Positions 9,583 through 18,008 of a DNA stretch of 49,949 bases are shown one piece after another. The notes below the pieces were generated by a model, which saw nothing but the letters and a program-made list of their open reading frames with translations, did not search any database and was not told where the DNA came from. The translations under genes and the position numbers were made by a program. Position 1 is the first letter of the stretch; every line of letters starts with the position of its first letter. This stretch comes from Gammaproteobacteria bacterium (GTDB lineage: Bacteria > Pseudomonadota > Gammaproteobacteria > Thiohalomonadales > Thiohalomonadaceae): the NCBI GenBank assembly GCA_003252455.1, contig QKED01000049.1:1-49949 (forward strand), in the 5' to 3' direction.

Positions 9583-9602
9583 AATGTGATCTATGTCACT
9601 TG
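9583..9602. promoter_or_regulatory. CRP-like palindrome
   Basis: AATGTGA, six bases, TCACTTG: close to the CRP consensus TGTGA-N6-TCACA. It lies about 120 bases upstream of the AIPR-like gene start and beyond the 3' end of yciK, so the AIPR-like gene is the only plausible target. No strong -10 was found at the expected distance. Confidence 0.35.
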
Positions 9603-9642
9603 ATCTGGGCGTTGTGGTGAGATTGAGGGGAGGGGCAGAGAC

Positions 9643-9670
9643 GCCAACGCCGCCCGAAGGCGGCGTTGGC
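9643..9670 (-). terminator. strong hairpin after yciK
   Basis: A perfect 12-base-pair GC-rich stem (9643-9654 with 9659-9670). Read on the minus strand its loop is TTCG closed by C-G, the very stable UUCG tetraloop. It begins 24 bases after the yciK stop codon. A T-run is lacking, so it may act as an RNA end-stabiliser as much as a terminator. Confidence 0.5.
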
Positions 9671-9693
9671 GGGGTGCCGTGGGCACGGGCGCG

Positions 9694-10449
9694 TTACTGG
9701 GCGTCGAAGTGGCGACGGGTGATGCCACGGCTGTCGGGGCCCATGAGGTAGAGGTAGGTGGGCATGATCGCCTCGGGTGGGGTGACCTTGGTCGGCTCCT
9801 CGCCCGGGTAGGCGCGTGCGCGCATGGTGGTGCGCACGGCACCTGGGTTGATGGCGTTGGCGCGGATGTGGGTGTTGGTCTCCACCTCGTCGGCGAGGAT
9901 CTCCATCATGTTGTCGCTGGCCGCCTTACTGATGCCGTAGGCGCCCCAGTAGGCACGCCCTTGGCGTGCCACCGAGCTGCTGGTGAAGAGCACCGACGCG
10001 TCGTCAGAGGCCTTGAGTAGGTCGAGCAGGGCGCTGGTCATGAGGAAGGGGGCGTTGAGATTCACCTGCATCACCTTGGCCCACTGCTCCAGGTCGTACT
10101 GGTGCAGCGGGGTGAGGGTGCCGAGCAGGGCGGCATTGTGCAGCAGGCCGTCGAGGCGGCCGAACTCCTTCTCCAAGGTCAGGGCGAGGTCTTCGTAATC
10201 CTTGGGCGAGGCCCCTTCGAGGTTCATCGGATAGATGGCCGGCTGCGGGCTACCGTCTGCCTCGATGGCGTCATAGACCCGCTCCAGCTTGCCGATAGTG
10301 CGCCCGAGCAGCACCAGAGTGGCGCCGTGGGCGGCGAAGGTGCGGGCGGCCACGGCGCCGATGCCGTCGCCGGCGCCGGTGACCAGGATCACCCGCCCGG
10401 CGAGCAGGTCGGCTGAGGGGGTGTAGTCGGCGGGGATCTTTTCGCTCAT
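9694..10449 (-). CDS. yciK: YciK-family short-chain dehydrogenase/reductase
   Basis: 251 residues, classical SDR fold. The cofactor loop is VTGAGDGIGAVAA (TGxxxGIG, near residue 25), followed by HNAALLG (the NAG position), the catalytic serine in FTSSSVARQGRA, and the YxxxK pair in WGAYGISKAA. The C-terminal MRARAYPGEEP...DIMPTYLYLMGPDSRG pattern (here EAIMPTYLYLMG) matches the E. coli YciK subgroup rather than generic SDRs. The substrate of this family is not established. It begins 20 bases downstream of the gpmI stop codon on the same strand, so it is probably co-transcribed with gpmI. Confidence 0.88.
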   Translation of the reverse strand: MSEKIPADYTPSADLLAGRVILVTGAGDGIGAVAARTFAAHGATLVLLGRTIGKLERVYDAIEADGSPQPAIYPMNLEGASPKDYEDLALTLEKEFGRLDGLLHNAALLGTLTPLHQYDLEQWAKVMQVNLNAPFLMTSALLDLLKASDDASVLFTSSSVARQGRAYWGAYGISKAASDNMMEILADEVETNTHIRANAINPGAVRTTMRARAYPGEEPTKVTPPEAIMPTYLYLMGPDSRGITRRHFDAQ

Positions 10450-10469
10450 GGGGGCCTCGTGGGTTGGGG

Positions 10470-12017
10470 TCAGTGCGCCGGGTGGAGGAGCAGTGAGCGC
10501 GCCTCCATGCCGTTGGGGCGGGTGATGCCCATCAGGTGCAGCACCGTGGGGGCGATGTTGGCCAGCCCGCCGCCCGTGGTCAGGCGCCAGCGGATGGAGT
10601 CGATCACCAGGCAGGGCACGGGGTAGATGGTGTGCTGGGTGTGTGGGGCGCCGGTGGCGGGGTCCACGTACTCGTCGCAGTTGCCGTGGTCGGCGGTGAG
10701 GATCACCGAGTAGTCGTTGGCCACCGCCACGTCGAGTAGGCGTCCCACCTCTTTGTCGAGTGTCTCCACCGCGCTGATCACCGCCTGGGGGACGGCGGTA
10801 TGGCCGACCATGTCGCCATTGGCGAAGTTGACCACGATGAAGCCGTAGCGGCCGCTCTCCAGCGCCTTGATGGTGGTGTCGGCCACCTGCGGTGCGCTCA
10901 TCTCAGGCTGCAGGTCGTAGGTGGAGACCTTGGGTGAGGGGATGATCTCGCGCTCCTCGCCGGAGTAGGGCTCGGCGTGACCGCCGTTGAAGAAGTAGGT
11001 GACGTGGGCCGACTTCTCCGTCTCGGCACAGTGGAACTGGCGGATCCCGGCCTTGCTGATCACCTGGCCGAGGGTCACCGCAGGGCGCTCCTGGACGAAG
11101 GCGAAGGGGGTGTTGAACCAGTGGTCGTACTCCATCATGCAGGTGACCTGCACGGGCTCGAAGCCGCTGCGATCGAACTTGTCGAACTCGCGCTTGACCA
11201 GCGCGGTGAGCAGTTGGCGGGGGCGGTCCTTGCGAAAGTTGAAGAAGATCCCCTGGTCGCCGCGCTGCATCTGTACGAACTCCGGCAGCAGCACCGGCAG
11301 GATGAACTCGTCGGTGCACCCGGCCGCGTAGGAGGCCTCGATGGCCGCGCGGGCGCTCTCGGCGCGCGGTGCGTCGCCGAGGGCGATGGCGCGAAAGCCC
11401 GCCTCGGTACGCTCCCAGCGCTTGTCGCGGTCCATGCTGTAGAAGCGCCCGGAGACGGAGGCGATGGCACCCCCGGCGGAGCGTAGGGCGTTCTCTACGT
11501 CGGCCAGGTAGTTGAGGGCGGATTGCGGTGCGGTGTCGCGCCCGTCGGTGATCATGTGCAGCAGCGGGCGGGCGCCCTGCTTCTTGCACAGGCGGATCAG
11601 TGCCAGCAGGTGGCGTACGTGGCTGTGCACGCCACCGTCGGAGACCAGGCCGATGAGGTGCAGCGGGCGCTCGCTGAGGCTGGCGGCCTCGGCGGCGTCG
11701 CACAGGGCGCGGTTGGTGTAGAAGCTGCCGTCGTCGATGGCGTCGTCGATGAGGACCAGGTCCTGGCGCACCACGCCGCCGCAGCCGAGGGTGGTGTGGC
11801 CCACCTCGGAGTTGCCCATCTGCCCGTCGGGCAGCCCCACGGCGGGGCCGGAGGCCTCGATCACCGCGTGGGGGTGGCGGCTGAAGTAGCGGTCGAGGTT
11901 GGGGGTATCGGCCTCGGCCACGGCATTGTTGAGTTTGCTCGGATTGACGCCGAAGCCGTCGAGGATGACGAGCAGGACGGGGCGACGCGGCGCCCCGTGT
12001 TGGGTCGGGTTGGTCAT
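10470..12017 (-). CDS. gpmI: 2,3-bisphosphoglycerate-independent phosphoglycerate mutase
   Basis: 515 residues, the usual length. It interconverts 3- and 2-phosphoglycerate in glycolysis and gluconeogenesis using two Mn ions and a phosphoserine. The N-terminal metal site is VLLVILDGFG, the phospho-acceptor serine is in QMGNSEVGHTTLG, and later metal ligands appear in ITDGRDT, NFANGDMVGHT and ILTADHGNCDEY, followed by APHTQHT. All catalytic motifs are intact. A TATAAT-like -10 on the minus strand (12073-12078) lies about 55 bases upstream of the start. yciK follows 20 bases downstream. Confidence 0.97.
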   Translation of the reverse strand: MTNPTQHGAPRRPVLLVILDGFGVNPSKLNNAVAEADTPNLDRYFSRHPHAVIEASGPAVGLPDGQMGNSEVGHTTLGCGGVVRQDLVLIDDAIDDGSFYTNRALCDAAEAASLSERPLHLIGLVSDGGVHSHVRHLLALIRLCKKQGARPLLHMITDGRDTAPQSALNYLADVENALRSAGGAIASVSGRFYSMDRDKRWERTEAGFRAIALGDAPRAESARAAIEASYAAGCTDEFILPVLLPEFVQMQRGDQGIFFNFRKDRPRQLLTALVKREFDKFDRSGFEPVQVTCMMEYDHWFNTPFAFVQERPAVTLGQVISKAGIRQFHCAETEKSAHVTYFFNGGHAEPYSGEEREIIPSPKVSTYDLQPEMSAPQVADTTIKALESGRYGFIVVNFANGDMVGHTAVPQAVISAVETLDKEVGRLLDVAVANDYSVILTADHGNCDEYVDPATGAPHTQHTIYPVPCLVIDSIRWRLTTGGGLANIAPTVLHLMGITRPNGMEARSLLLHPAH

Positions 12018-12365
12018 ACCGGATTCCTGTTGCAGGGTACGGACGATAAGGGGGTCGGGTTGAGTGGCGGCAATTATACACGCGCACGCCGGTGGGCAGG
12101 ACTCCTTGCGCGTCCGTATCCCGGGTGTGTCGCCGCGAGCGACGGGGTGGCGCGTGCGATGCGTGTCCTCGACCCCGCGCGGGTGCGCATCGGGGGGCGG
12201 TGAGCCCAGGCACCGGCGGCATCGTCAGGCACACCGTGGTGTGCCTACAGAGGCGCGGCGATGGCGGTCTGCTGCCCCAGGGCGGGATACTCTTGTGAAA
12301 CTTATGTGAGCCGGTGGGGATGCCCCAGCTCTATACTGGGAAAAACCCCAGCGAGGAGTGCCGCG
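12018..12365. other. divergent intergenic region gpmI / msrP
   Basis: 348 bases. On the minus strand TATAAT at 12073-12078 is a likely gpmI -10, with no good -35. On the plus strand TATACT at 12332-12337 could be the msrP -10, but the -35 is weak and the leader would be only about 20 bases. No gene, RNA or repeat is seen. Confidence 0.5.
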
Positions 12366-13313
12366 ATGTTGATCAAACGCCCAGAACCCATCGCCCCGAG
12401 CGAGATCACCCCGGAGTCGGTCTACCAGGCGCGGCGGCGCTTTCTCGCCCTCGGTGCGGCGGGCGCCGGGGCACTGCTGCTGCCAAGATTGGCGGGCGCC
12501 GCCACCCTGCCACCGGTGGGGGCGTTCGGCACGCTCCCCTCTCAGGCGTTGGCCGGGGGAGAGGCGTTGACACCACTGGATTCCATCACCAGCTACTGCA
12601 ATTTTTATGAACTCGGCACCGGCAAGAGCGACCCGGCGCGCAACGCCGAAAGCCTACGCACCTCACCCTGGCGTGTACGTATCGGCGGTGAGGTGGCACG
12701 CCCGGGCGACTACACCCTGGAGGATATCCTCCAACCGCACACCCTGGAGGAGCGCATCTACCGCCTACGCTGCGTGGAGGCGTGGTCCATGGTGGTGCCG
12801 TGGGTCGGCTTTCCGCTGGCCGATCTGCTCAAGCGCTTCGAGCCCACCTCGCGCGCCAAGTATGTCGCCTTCACCACGCTCTACGACCCGGAGCAGATGC
12901 CGGGCCAACGGCGCAGCGTACTCGAATGGCCCTACCGCGAGGGGCTGCGCATCGACGAGGCGATGCACCCGCTGACGCTGCTCGCCGTCGGCCTCTACGG
13001 CCAGACCCTGCCGAAGCAGAACGGGGCGCCGCTGCGCCTGGTGGTGCCGTGGAAGTACGGCTTCAAGAGCATCAAGTCGATCGTCGCCATCGACCTGGTG
13101 GAGTCGCAGCCCACCACCACCTGGAATCAGATGCAGTCGAGCGAGTACGGTTTCTACGCCAACGTCAATCCGGCGGTGGACCACCCGCGTTGGAGCCAGG
13201 CGCGCGAGCGGCGCATCGGCGAGTTCTTCAAACGCGATACCCTCGCCTTTAACGGCTATGCCGAGCAGGTGGCGGGGCTCTATCGCGGTATGGACCTGCG
13301 TCGGCAGTTCTGA
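12366..13313 (+). CDS. msrP: protein-methionine-sulfoxide reductase catalytic subunit MsrP
   Basis: 315 residues from ATG 12366, with GAGGAG just upstream. An in-frame start further upstream would bury the Tat signal. The signal is [18 protein letters not shown] (about residues 22-39), so the protein is exported folded to the periplasm. It repairs oxidised methionines in envelope proteins with a molybdopterin cofactor; the Mo-ligand cysteine is in [15 protein letters not shown]. Other family marks are [51 protein letters not shown] and [16 protein letters not shown]. The membrane haem partner MsrQ, usually the next gene, is not here: the neighbour is yaiI on the opposite strand. The electron donor must therefore be encoded elsewhere or differ. 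Confidence 0.96.
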   Translation: MLIKRPEPIAPSEITPESVYQARRRFLALGAAGAGALLLPRLAGAATLPPVGAFGTLPSQALAGGEALTPLDSITSYCNFYELGTGKSDPARNAESLRTSPWRVRIGGEVARPGDYTLEDILQPHTLEERIYRLRCVEAWSMVVPWVGFPLADLLKRFEPTSRAKYVAFTTLYDPEQMPGQRRSVLEWPYREGLRIDEAMHPLTLLAVGLYGQTLPKQNGAPLRLVVPWKYGFKSIKSIVAIDLVESQPTTTWNQMQSSEYGFYANVNPAVDHPRWSQARERRIGEFFKRDTLAFNGYAEQVAGLYRGMDLRRQF

Positions 13314-13328
13314 GACCCTGCGCCGGGC

Positions 13329-13787
13329 TCAGCGCCGCGCCTTGGCCAGCCAGCGGTCGAGGGCGTTGGCGAATGCCTGCTTCTCACTCTGCCCGAGCGG
13401 GGGTGGCCCACCGGTCTGCACCCCGCTGGCGCGCATCGTCTCCATGAAATCACGCATATTCAGGCGCTGACGGATGGTGTCGGGGGAGTAGGGCTCCCCG
13501 CGGGGGTGGAGCGCCTCGGCCCCCTTTTCGATCACCTCGGCGGCGAGGGGGATGTCTTGGGTGACCACCAGGTCGCCCGGTTGTGCCTGCTGGACGATGA
13601 CATGGTCGGCCACGTCGAAGCCGGAGGCGACCTTGATGAATTTGATCACCGCCGATCGGGGCACCTGCATGAAGTGGTTGGCCACCAGGGTGGTCTCCAC
13701 CTGGGTGCGCTCGGCGGCGCGAAAGAGGATCTCCTTCACCGCCACGGGGCAGGCGTCGGCATCGACCCAGATTTTTGCGGTTGGCAT
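13329..13787 (-). CDS. yaiI: YaiI/YqxD family (UPF0178, DUF188) protein
   Basis: 152 residues starting at [14 protein letters not shown]; a much longer frame on this strand reads on upstream through antisense sequence and is not real. The family opens with a PIN-like acidic motif (VDADACP) and has a further acidic motif in [19 protein letters not shown], consistent with a metal-dependent nuclease-like fold, but no activity is established. The C-terminal [24 protein letters not shown] is typical. It converges with msrP, leaving 15 bases between stops. Confidence 0.92.
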   Translation of the reverse strand: MPTAKIWVDADACPVAVKEILFRAAERTQVETTLVANHFMQVPRSAVIKFIKVASGFDVADHVIVQQAQPGDLVVTQDIPLAAEVIEKGAEALHPRGEPYSPDTIRQRLNMRDFMETMRASGVQTGGPPPLGQSEKQAFANALDRWLAKARR

Positions 13788-13968
13788 AGGCGGGGGGCGG
13801 TTGGGGCTGGGTGGGGGAGGGTAGTCGGATCCGCCGCCCTTGACCAGCCTTGTGGTGCACTTTGTCTCACCCCGCACAGGGGCGTGGCTGGGCGTGCGAG
13901 CGCAACGTGAGCCTGCCGGTGACGAGGGTGTTCCGTTACTATGTGCCAAACAGACCAGGGATGTGCCT

Positions 13969-15807
13969 ATGCCCACGCACAGTGAGATCGTCATCCAGCT
14001 CTCCGCCATCGGCCTGCTCGCCTTCGCCTGCCAGTGGCTTGCCTGGGCGGTGAAACTGCCCGCGATCATCTTTCTACTCATCACCGGGATTGTCGCCGGG
14101 CCGGTCACCGGCTGGCTGCAGCCGGGCCTCCTATTCGGTGAGCTGCTCTTTCCCGTGGTCTCCATGTTGGTGGCGGTGATCCTCTTCGAGGGGAGCCTGA
14201 CGCTGCGATTCGAGGAGATCCGCGGGCTGCAGACGGTCGTACAGCGCATGGTCAGCGGCGGGGTGCTCATCACCTGGTCGGTCATCTCCCTGGCCACCTG
14301 GTGGTTGGTCGGGGTGGAGTGGCCGGTGGCGCTACTGTTCGGCTCGCTCACTGTGGTGACCGGGCCCACGGTGATCGTGCCCATGCTGCGCACCGTGCGC
14401 CCCAACGCCACGATCGCCAGCATCCTGCGCTGGGAGGGGATTGTCATCGACCCGGTGGGGGCGCTGTTGGCGGTGTTGGTGTTCGAGTTCATCGTCTCCG
14501 GGCAGGGTGGCGAGGCCCTCTCCCACACCCTGTGGATGTTCGCCAAGGTGATGGGCGTGGGGACCCTCATCGGCCTCTGCAGCGGCCAGTTGCTCGGGCT
14601 GCTGCTGCGCCACCACCTGCTGCCGGAGTACCTGCACAACCTCGCCGCCCTCGCCTCGCTCATCGGCGCCTTCACCCTGGCCAACACCTTGGCGGACGAG
14701 GCGGGGCTGCTGGCGGTAACACTGATGGGGCTGCGTCTGGCCAACATGCAGGGGGTGGACGTGCACGAGATCCTCGATTTCAAGGAGAGCCTCAGCCTGC
14801 TGTTCATCTCCGGCCTCTTCATCCTCCTTGGCGCACGCTTGCAGATGGAGCCCATGGCCGGACTCTTCTGGCCGGCCACCGCGCTGCTGCTCACGATCAT
14901 GCTGGTGGCCCGACCGCTCAAGGTCGCCTACGCCACTTGGGGGTCGACGCTCACCTGGCAGGAGCGGGCGATGCTCGCCTGGATCGCCCCGCGCGGCATC
15001 GTCGCTGCGGCCATCTCGGCGCTCTTCGCCCTGCGTCTGGAGCAGGCGGGGGTGGCGGGGGCCGATCTGTTGGTGCCGCTCACCTTTATGGTGATCATCG
15101 GTACCGTGGTGTTGCAGAGTGCCAGCGCACGCCTGTTGGCGGTGCGCCTGGGGGTGGCGGAGCCCGAACCGCGCGGTTTTCTCATCATCGGCGCCAACCC
15201 GGTGGCGCGGGCGCTCGCCTGCGAGCTGGTGAAGCTCGACTACCGCGTGCTGCTCGCCGACGGCAGTTGGGAGAACATCCAGGCGGCGCGTATGGCTGGA
15301 TTGCCCACCTACTACGGTCAGCCGGTCTCCGAGCACGCCGACCGCTATCTCGACCTGGTCGGTATCGGTCGCCTGCTCGCCCTGGCACCGGTGAGCGAGC
15401 AGAACAGCCTGGCCGCGGCGCGCTACCGCCCGGAGTTCGGCGCGGCGCGCATCTACCGTATCCAGACCAGTACCGAGCTGGGCGGCTCGGCGCGTCGGCG
15501 CGACGCACCCCACCGGCGCGGCTATCAGCTGTTCGGTGAGGAGGTGACCTGGGCCAAGCTCTCCGGCCTGCTCAATCAGGGCGCGCAGATGCACTCCACG
15601 CCACTCAGTGAGAGCTTCGGCATGGAGGAGTATCGCGCCCAGTATGGTGAGCGTGCCCTCCCGCTCTTCGCCCTCGACCCGCAGGGGCGGTTGCAGATCT
15701 TCGTCGTCAACGGACGCATGCGCCCCGGGGCGGGTTGGACCCTGGTCGCCTTGATCACCCCCGAACCGAAGGCCGAGACCGTTTCAAAGCCAGACAGCGA
15801 GGGGTAA
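13969..15807 (+). CDS. CPA1-type cation:proton antiporter with C-terminal nucleotide-binding domain
   Basis: 612 residues. ATG 13969 is chosen: AGGG ends 8 bases before it and the first membrane helix starts soon after ([20 protein letters not shown]). An in-frame start at 13840 would add a non-hydrophobic, arginine-rich tail. About 12 helices include [66 protein letters not shown] and [17 protein letters not shown]. These match the NhaP/CvrA side of CPA1. After about residue 400 comes a Rossmann-like segment ([29 protein letters not shown]) resembling KTN/TrkA-N regulatory domains, so transport may respond to nucleotide. The substrate ion is unknown. It is unrelated in subfamily to the antiporter at 4778. 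The P-loop gene follows 47 bases downstream. Confidence 0.88.
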   Translation: MPTHSEIVIQLSAIGLLAFACQWLAWAVKLPAIIFLLITGIVAGPVTGWLQPGLLFGELLFPVVSMLVAVILFEGSLTLRFEEIRGLQTVVQRMVSGGVLITWSVISLATWWLVGVEWPVALLFGSLTVVTGPTVIVPMLRTVRPNATIASILRWEGIVIDPVGALLAVLVFEFIVSGQGGEALSHTLWMFAKVMGVGTLIGLCSGQLLGLLLRHHLLPEYLHNLAALASLIGAFTLANTLADEAGLLAVTLMGLRLANMQGVDVHEILDFKESLSLLFISGLFILLGARLQMEPMAGLFWPATALLLTIMLVARPLKVAYATWGSTLTWQERAMLAWIAPRGIVAAAISALFALRLEQAGVAGADLLVPLTFMVIIGTVVLQSASARLLAVRLGVAEPEPRGFLIIGANPVARALACELVKLDYRVLLADGSWENIQAARMAGLPTYYGQPVSEHADRYLDLVGIGRLLALAPVSEQNSLAAARYRPEFGAARIYRIQTSTELGGSARRRDAPHRRGYQLFGEEVTWAKLSGLLNQGAQMHSTPLSESFGMEEYRAQYGERALPLFALDPQGRLQIFVVNGRMRPGAGWTLVALITPEPKAETVSKPDSEG

Positions 15808-15854
15808 ACTGGCCTCCCTTCCGCGCGCCACACAACTACAATCGAGAATCCGTC

Positions 15855-16700
15855 GTGAAACTCACTCTAGAGCAGTTCAGATCTTGGGAACACAAGTGCG
15901 TCACCCTGATGGGGATGTCTGGTGTCGGCAAGACGCGTCTCTCCGCGCTGCTGCGCGACCACAACTGGTTCCACTTTTCCGGCGATTACCGCATCGGTAC
16001 CCGTTATCTGGACGAGCCGATCCTGGACAACATCAAGCAGCAGGCGATGCAGGTGCCCTTTCTGCTCGACCTGCTGCGCTCCGACTCCATCTACATCCGC
16101 AACAACCTCACCGTGGACCACCTCAAACCGGTGAGCACCTTCCTCGGTATGGTCGGTGACCCGGAGTGTGGTGGTCTGCCCCTGCGTGAGTTCAAGCGTC
16201 GGCAGAACCTGCACCGCGAGGCGGAGATCGACACCATGCGCGATGTGCCCTTCTTCATCCACAAGGCGCAGACCCTCTACGGCTATCGTAACTTCGTCAA
16301 CGACGTGGGCGGCAGCCTCTGCGAGCTGGACGAGCCCGGTATCATCGAGCTGCTCGCCGAGCACACCCTGATCCTCTACATCAGCACCACCGAAGAGGAC
16401 GAGGCGCAGCTCATCGCCCGTGCCGAGAGCGCGCCCAAGCCGCTCTACTACCGCGAGGCGTTCCTCGACGAGGCGCTCGCCGAGTACATGAGTAGCCACC
16501 AGCTGGAGTTCGTCGCGCAGATCGACCCCGACGAGTTCGCCCGCTGGGTCTTCCCTCGGCTGTTTCACTCACGCATCCCGCGCTACGAGGCGATCGCCGC
16601 CCAGCACGGCTACACCGTGAGCAGCACCGACATCGCCAAGGTCGAGACCGAGGCCGATTTCCTCGCCCTGCTCGAACGGGTCATCGTCGAACAGGCCTAA
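15855..16700 (+). CDS. P-loop ATPase-like protein of unknown role
   Basis: 281 residues starting at GTG 15855; the only nearby ATGs lie inside the Walker A motif. Walker A is GMSGVGKT at residues 20-27, followed by FHFSGDYRIGTRYLDEPI. The fold looks kinase-like (a short P-loop NTPase with the loop near the N-terminus), but a substrate cannot be named. The C-terminal half is acidic with no membrane segment. A VGGSLCELDEPG motif could supply a catalytic acid. It lies 47 bases after the antiporter and 39 bases before the MetA-family gene, all on one strand, so a three-gene operon is likely. The ribosome site is weak. Confidence 0.75.
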   Translation: MKLTLEQFRSWEHKCVTLMGMSGVGKTRLSALLRDHNWFHFSGDYRIGTRYLDEPILDNIKQQAMQVPFLLDLLRSDSIYIRNNLTVDHLKPVSTFLGMVGDPECGGLPLREFKRRQNLHREAEIDTMRDVPFFIHKAQTLYGYRNFVNDVGGSLCELDEPGIIELLAEHTLILYISTTEEDEAQLIARAESAPKPLYYREAFLDEALAEYMSSHQLEFVAQIDPDEFARWVFPRLFHSRIPRYEAIAAQHGYTVSSTDIAKVETEADFLALLERVIVEQA

Positions 16701-16739
16701 CTTCAACCGCTCCATCCAGTCAGGAGAACCGACGCTACC

Positions 16740-17810
16740 ATGCCTCTGGTTGCCAACTCAGACCTCCCTACATTCAACCGCCTGGCCAAAGAGGGGCAGA
16801 CCATCCTGCCCCACGACCACGCCATCGAGCAGGATATCCGCGAGATCCACATAGGCCTGCTCAACATGATGCCGGATGCCGCCCTCGAGGCCACCGAGCG
16901 TCAGTTCTACCGCTTGGTCGGAGAGAGCAATCAGATCGCCCAGTTCTATATGCACCCCTTCACCCTGGAGCAACTCCCGCGTGGTGCGGTGGCCCAGGGG
17001 CATATCGACCGGTTTTACGAGACCTTCGACAGCGTCCAGCGTGATGGCCTCGATGCCCTCATCATCACCGGGGCCAACGTCACCCACGCGGACCTCTCCA
17101 ACGAGCCCTTCTGGGGCCCGCTCGGTGAGGTGATCGCCTGGGCCAAGGAGAACGTAACCTCCACCATCTGCAGCTGCCTGGCCACCCACGCGGTGTTGCA
17201 GCAGCGCCACGGGCAGGCGCGTCGCCCGCTCGGCTTCAAGCGCTGGGGCGTGTTCGACCACCGCGTGGTGGACCGCAACCACCCCCTGGTAAAGGACGTC
17301 AACACCCGCTTCGATGTGCCTCACTCACGCTTCAACGACATCAGCCGTGCCCAGTTCGAGGCCGCTGGCCTGCACGTGTTGGTGGAGAGTGCCGAGGCGG
17401 GGGTGCACCTGGCGGTGAGCCAGGACCGCTTCCGCACCATCTACTTCCAGGGCCACCCGGAGTACGACACGGTCAGCCTACTCAAAGAGTACAAGCGCGA
17501 GGTGCTGCGCTACGCCGCCGGTTCACGCGCCGACTATCCCCCCTTCCCCGATAACTACTTCTGGGACCGGGAGCAGGCGATCCTCAACGAGCACCGCGAG
17601 CGGGTCGACGCGGCACGGGTCAAGGGGCAGCCCTGTCCAGAGTTCCCCGAGGGGTTGGTGAGTACACGCCTCGACAACACCTGGCACGACACCGCCGAGG
17701 CGGTGATCGACAACTGGCTCGGGCACATCTACCAGATCACCCACCGCGACCGTCACCGCCCCTTCATGGAGGGGGTGGACCCCGACGACCCGCTCGGCCT
17801 GCGCGGTTGA
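16740..17810 (+). CDS. MetA-family homoserine O-acyltransferase, divergent subtype
   Basis: 356 residues. The family transfers succinyl or acetyl from CoA to homoserine (methionine biosynthesis). The nucleophile is Cys146 in TSTICSCLATHA, aligned with E. coli MetA Cys142; the His-Glu pair is His239/Glu241 in FQGHPEYD. Other marks are IGLLNMMP and VPHSRFND. Two positions differ from E. coli MetA: the lysines after LNLMP (MPKK) are replaced (MPDAALEATERQF), and the TGAPxE loop reads TGANVTHADLSNEPFWGP. Acyl donor and even acceptor therefore cannot be assumed; serine acylation is an alternative. It is probably in an operon with the two upstream genes. No other methionine gene is adjacent. Confidence 0.85.
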   Translation: MPLVANSDLPTFNRLAKEGQTILPHDHAIEQDIREIHIGLLNMMPDAALEATERQFYRLVGESNQIAQFYMHPFTLEQLPRGAVAQGHIDRFYETFDSVQRDGLDALIITGANVTHADLSNEPFWGPLGEVIAWAKENVTSTICSCLATHAVLQQRHGQARRPLGFKRWGVFDHRVVDRNHPLVKDVNTRFDVPHSRFNDISRAQFEAAGLHVLVESAEAGVHLAVSQDRFRTIYFQGHPEYDTVSLLKEYKREVLRYAAGSRADYPPFPDNYFWDREQAILNEHRERVDAARVKGQPCPEFPEGLVSTRLDNTWHDTAEAVIDNWLGHIYQITHRDRHRPFMEGVDPDDPLGLRG

Positions 17811-17933
17811 GGGCGTCGCCAGGATATCGGCGCGCCTCCGGGGCGGGGCCTGTCGATGCGACTCGACAAGTGTGACGCCGACTGGCTATACCTCATGGGG
17901 TCCCAGGTCGGTCGCCAGTGCCGCCTGGGCCCT

Positions 17934-17953
17934 CCCTTGACCTGGGTCAAGGG
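17934..17953. promoter_or_regulatory. FNR/DNR/NNR-type operator upstream of the didomain globin
   Basis: A perfect palindrome with 8-base arms and a 4-base centre, containing TTGAC-N4-GTCAA at 17937-17950. This core matches the boxes bound by DNR/NnrR-type members of the CRP/FNR family. Its centre is 41.5 bases before position 17985. A weak -10 (TAGCCT, 17973-17978) fits a start there, the geometry of a class II activator site. The globin ATG is at 18009. Confidence 0.65.
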
Positions 17954-18008
17954 CCTCCCGCCCCCGGGCCTCTAGCCTGCGCAGCCCGCAACTTTAGGTG
18001 ATTTTCCG

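Noticed and set aside
10903-12234. 443-codon frame on the same strand as gpmI, shifted by one
   Set aside because: Arg/Pro/His-rich product overlapping a complete, well-conserved gpmI frame.
13329-14921. 530-codon minus-strand frame extending yaiI upstream
   Set aside because: Only the last 152 codons match YaiI; the rest runs antisense through the antiporter gene and is Ser/Arg/Thr-rich noise.
16701-16739. SAM-type riboswitch before the MetA-family gene
   Set aside because: Only 39 bases separate it from the previous gene, too short, and no characteristic structure is present.
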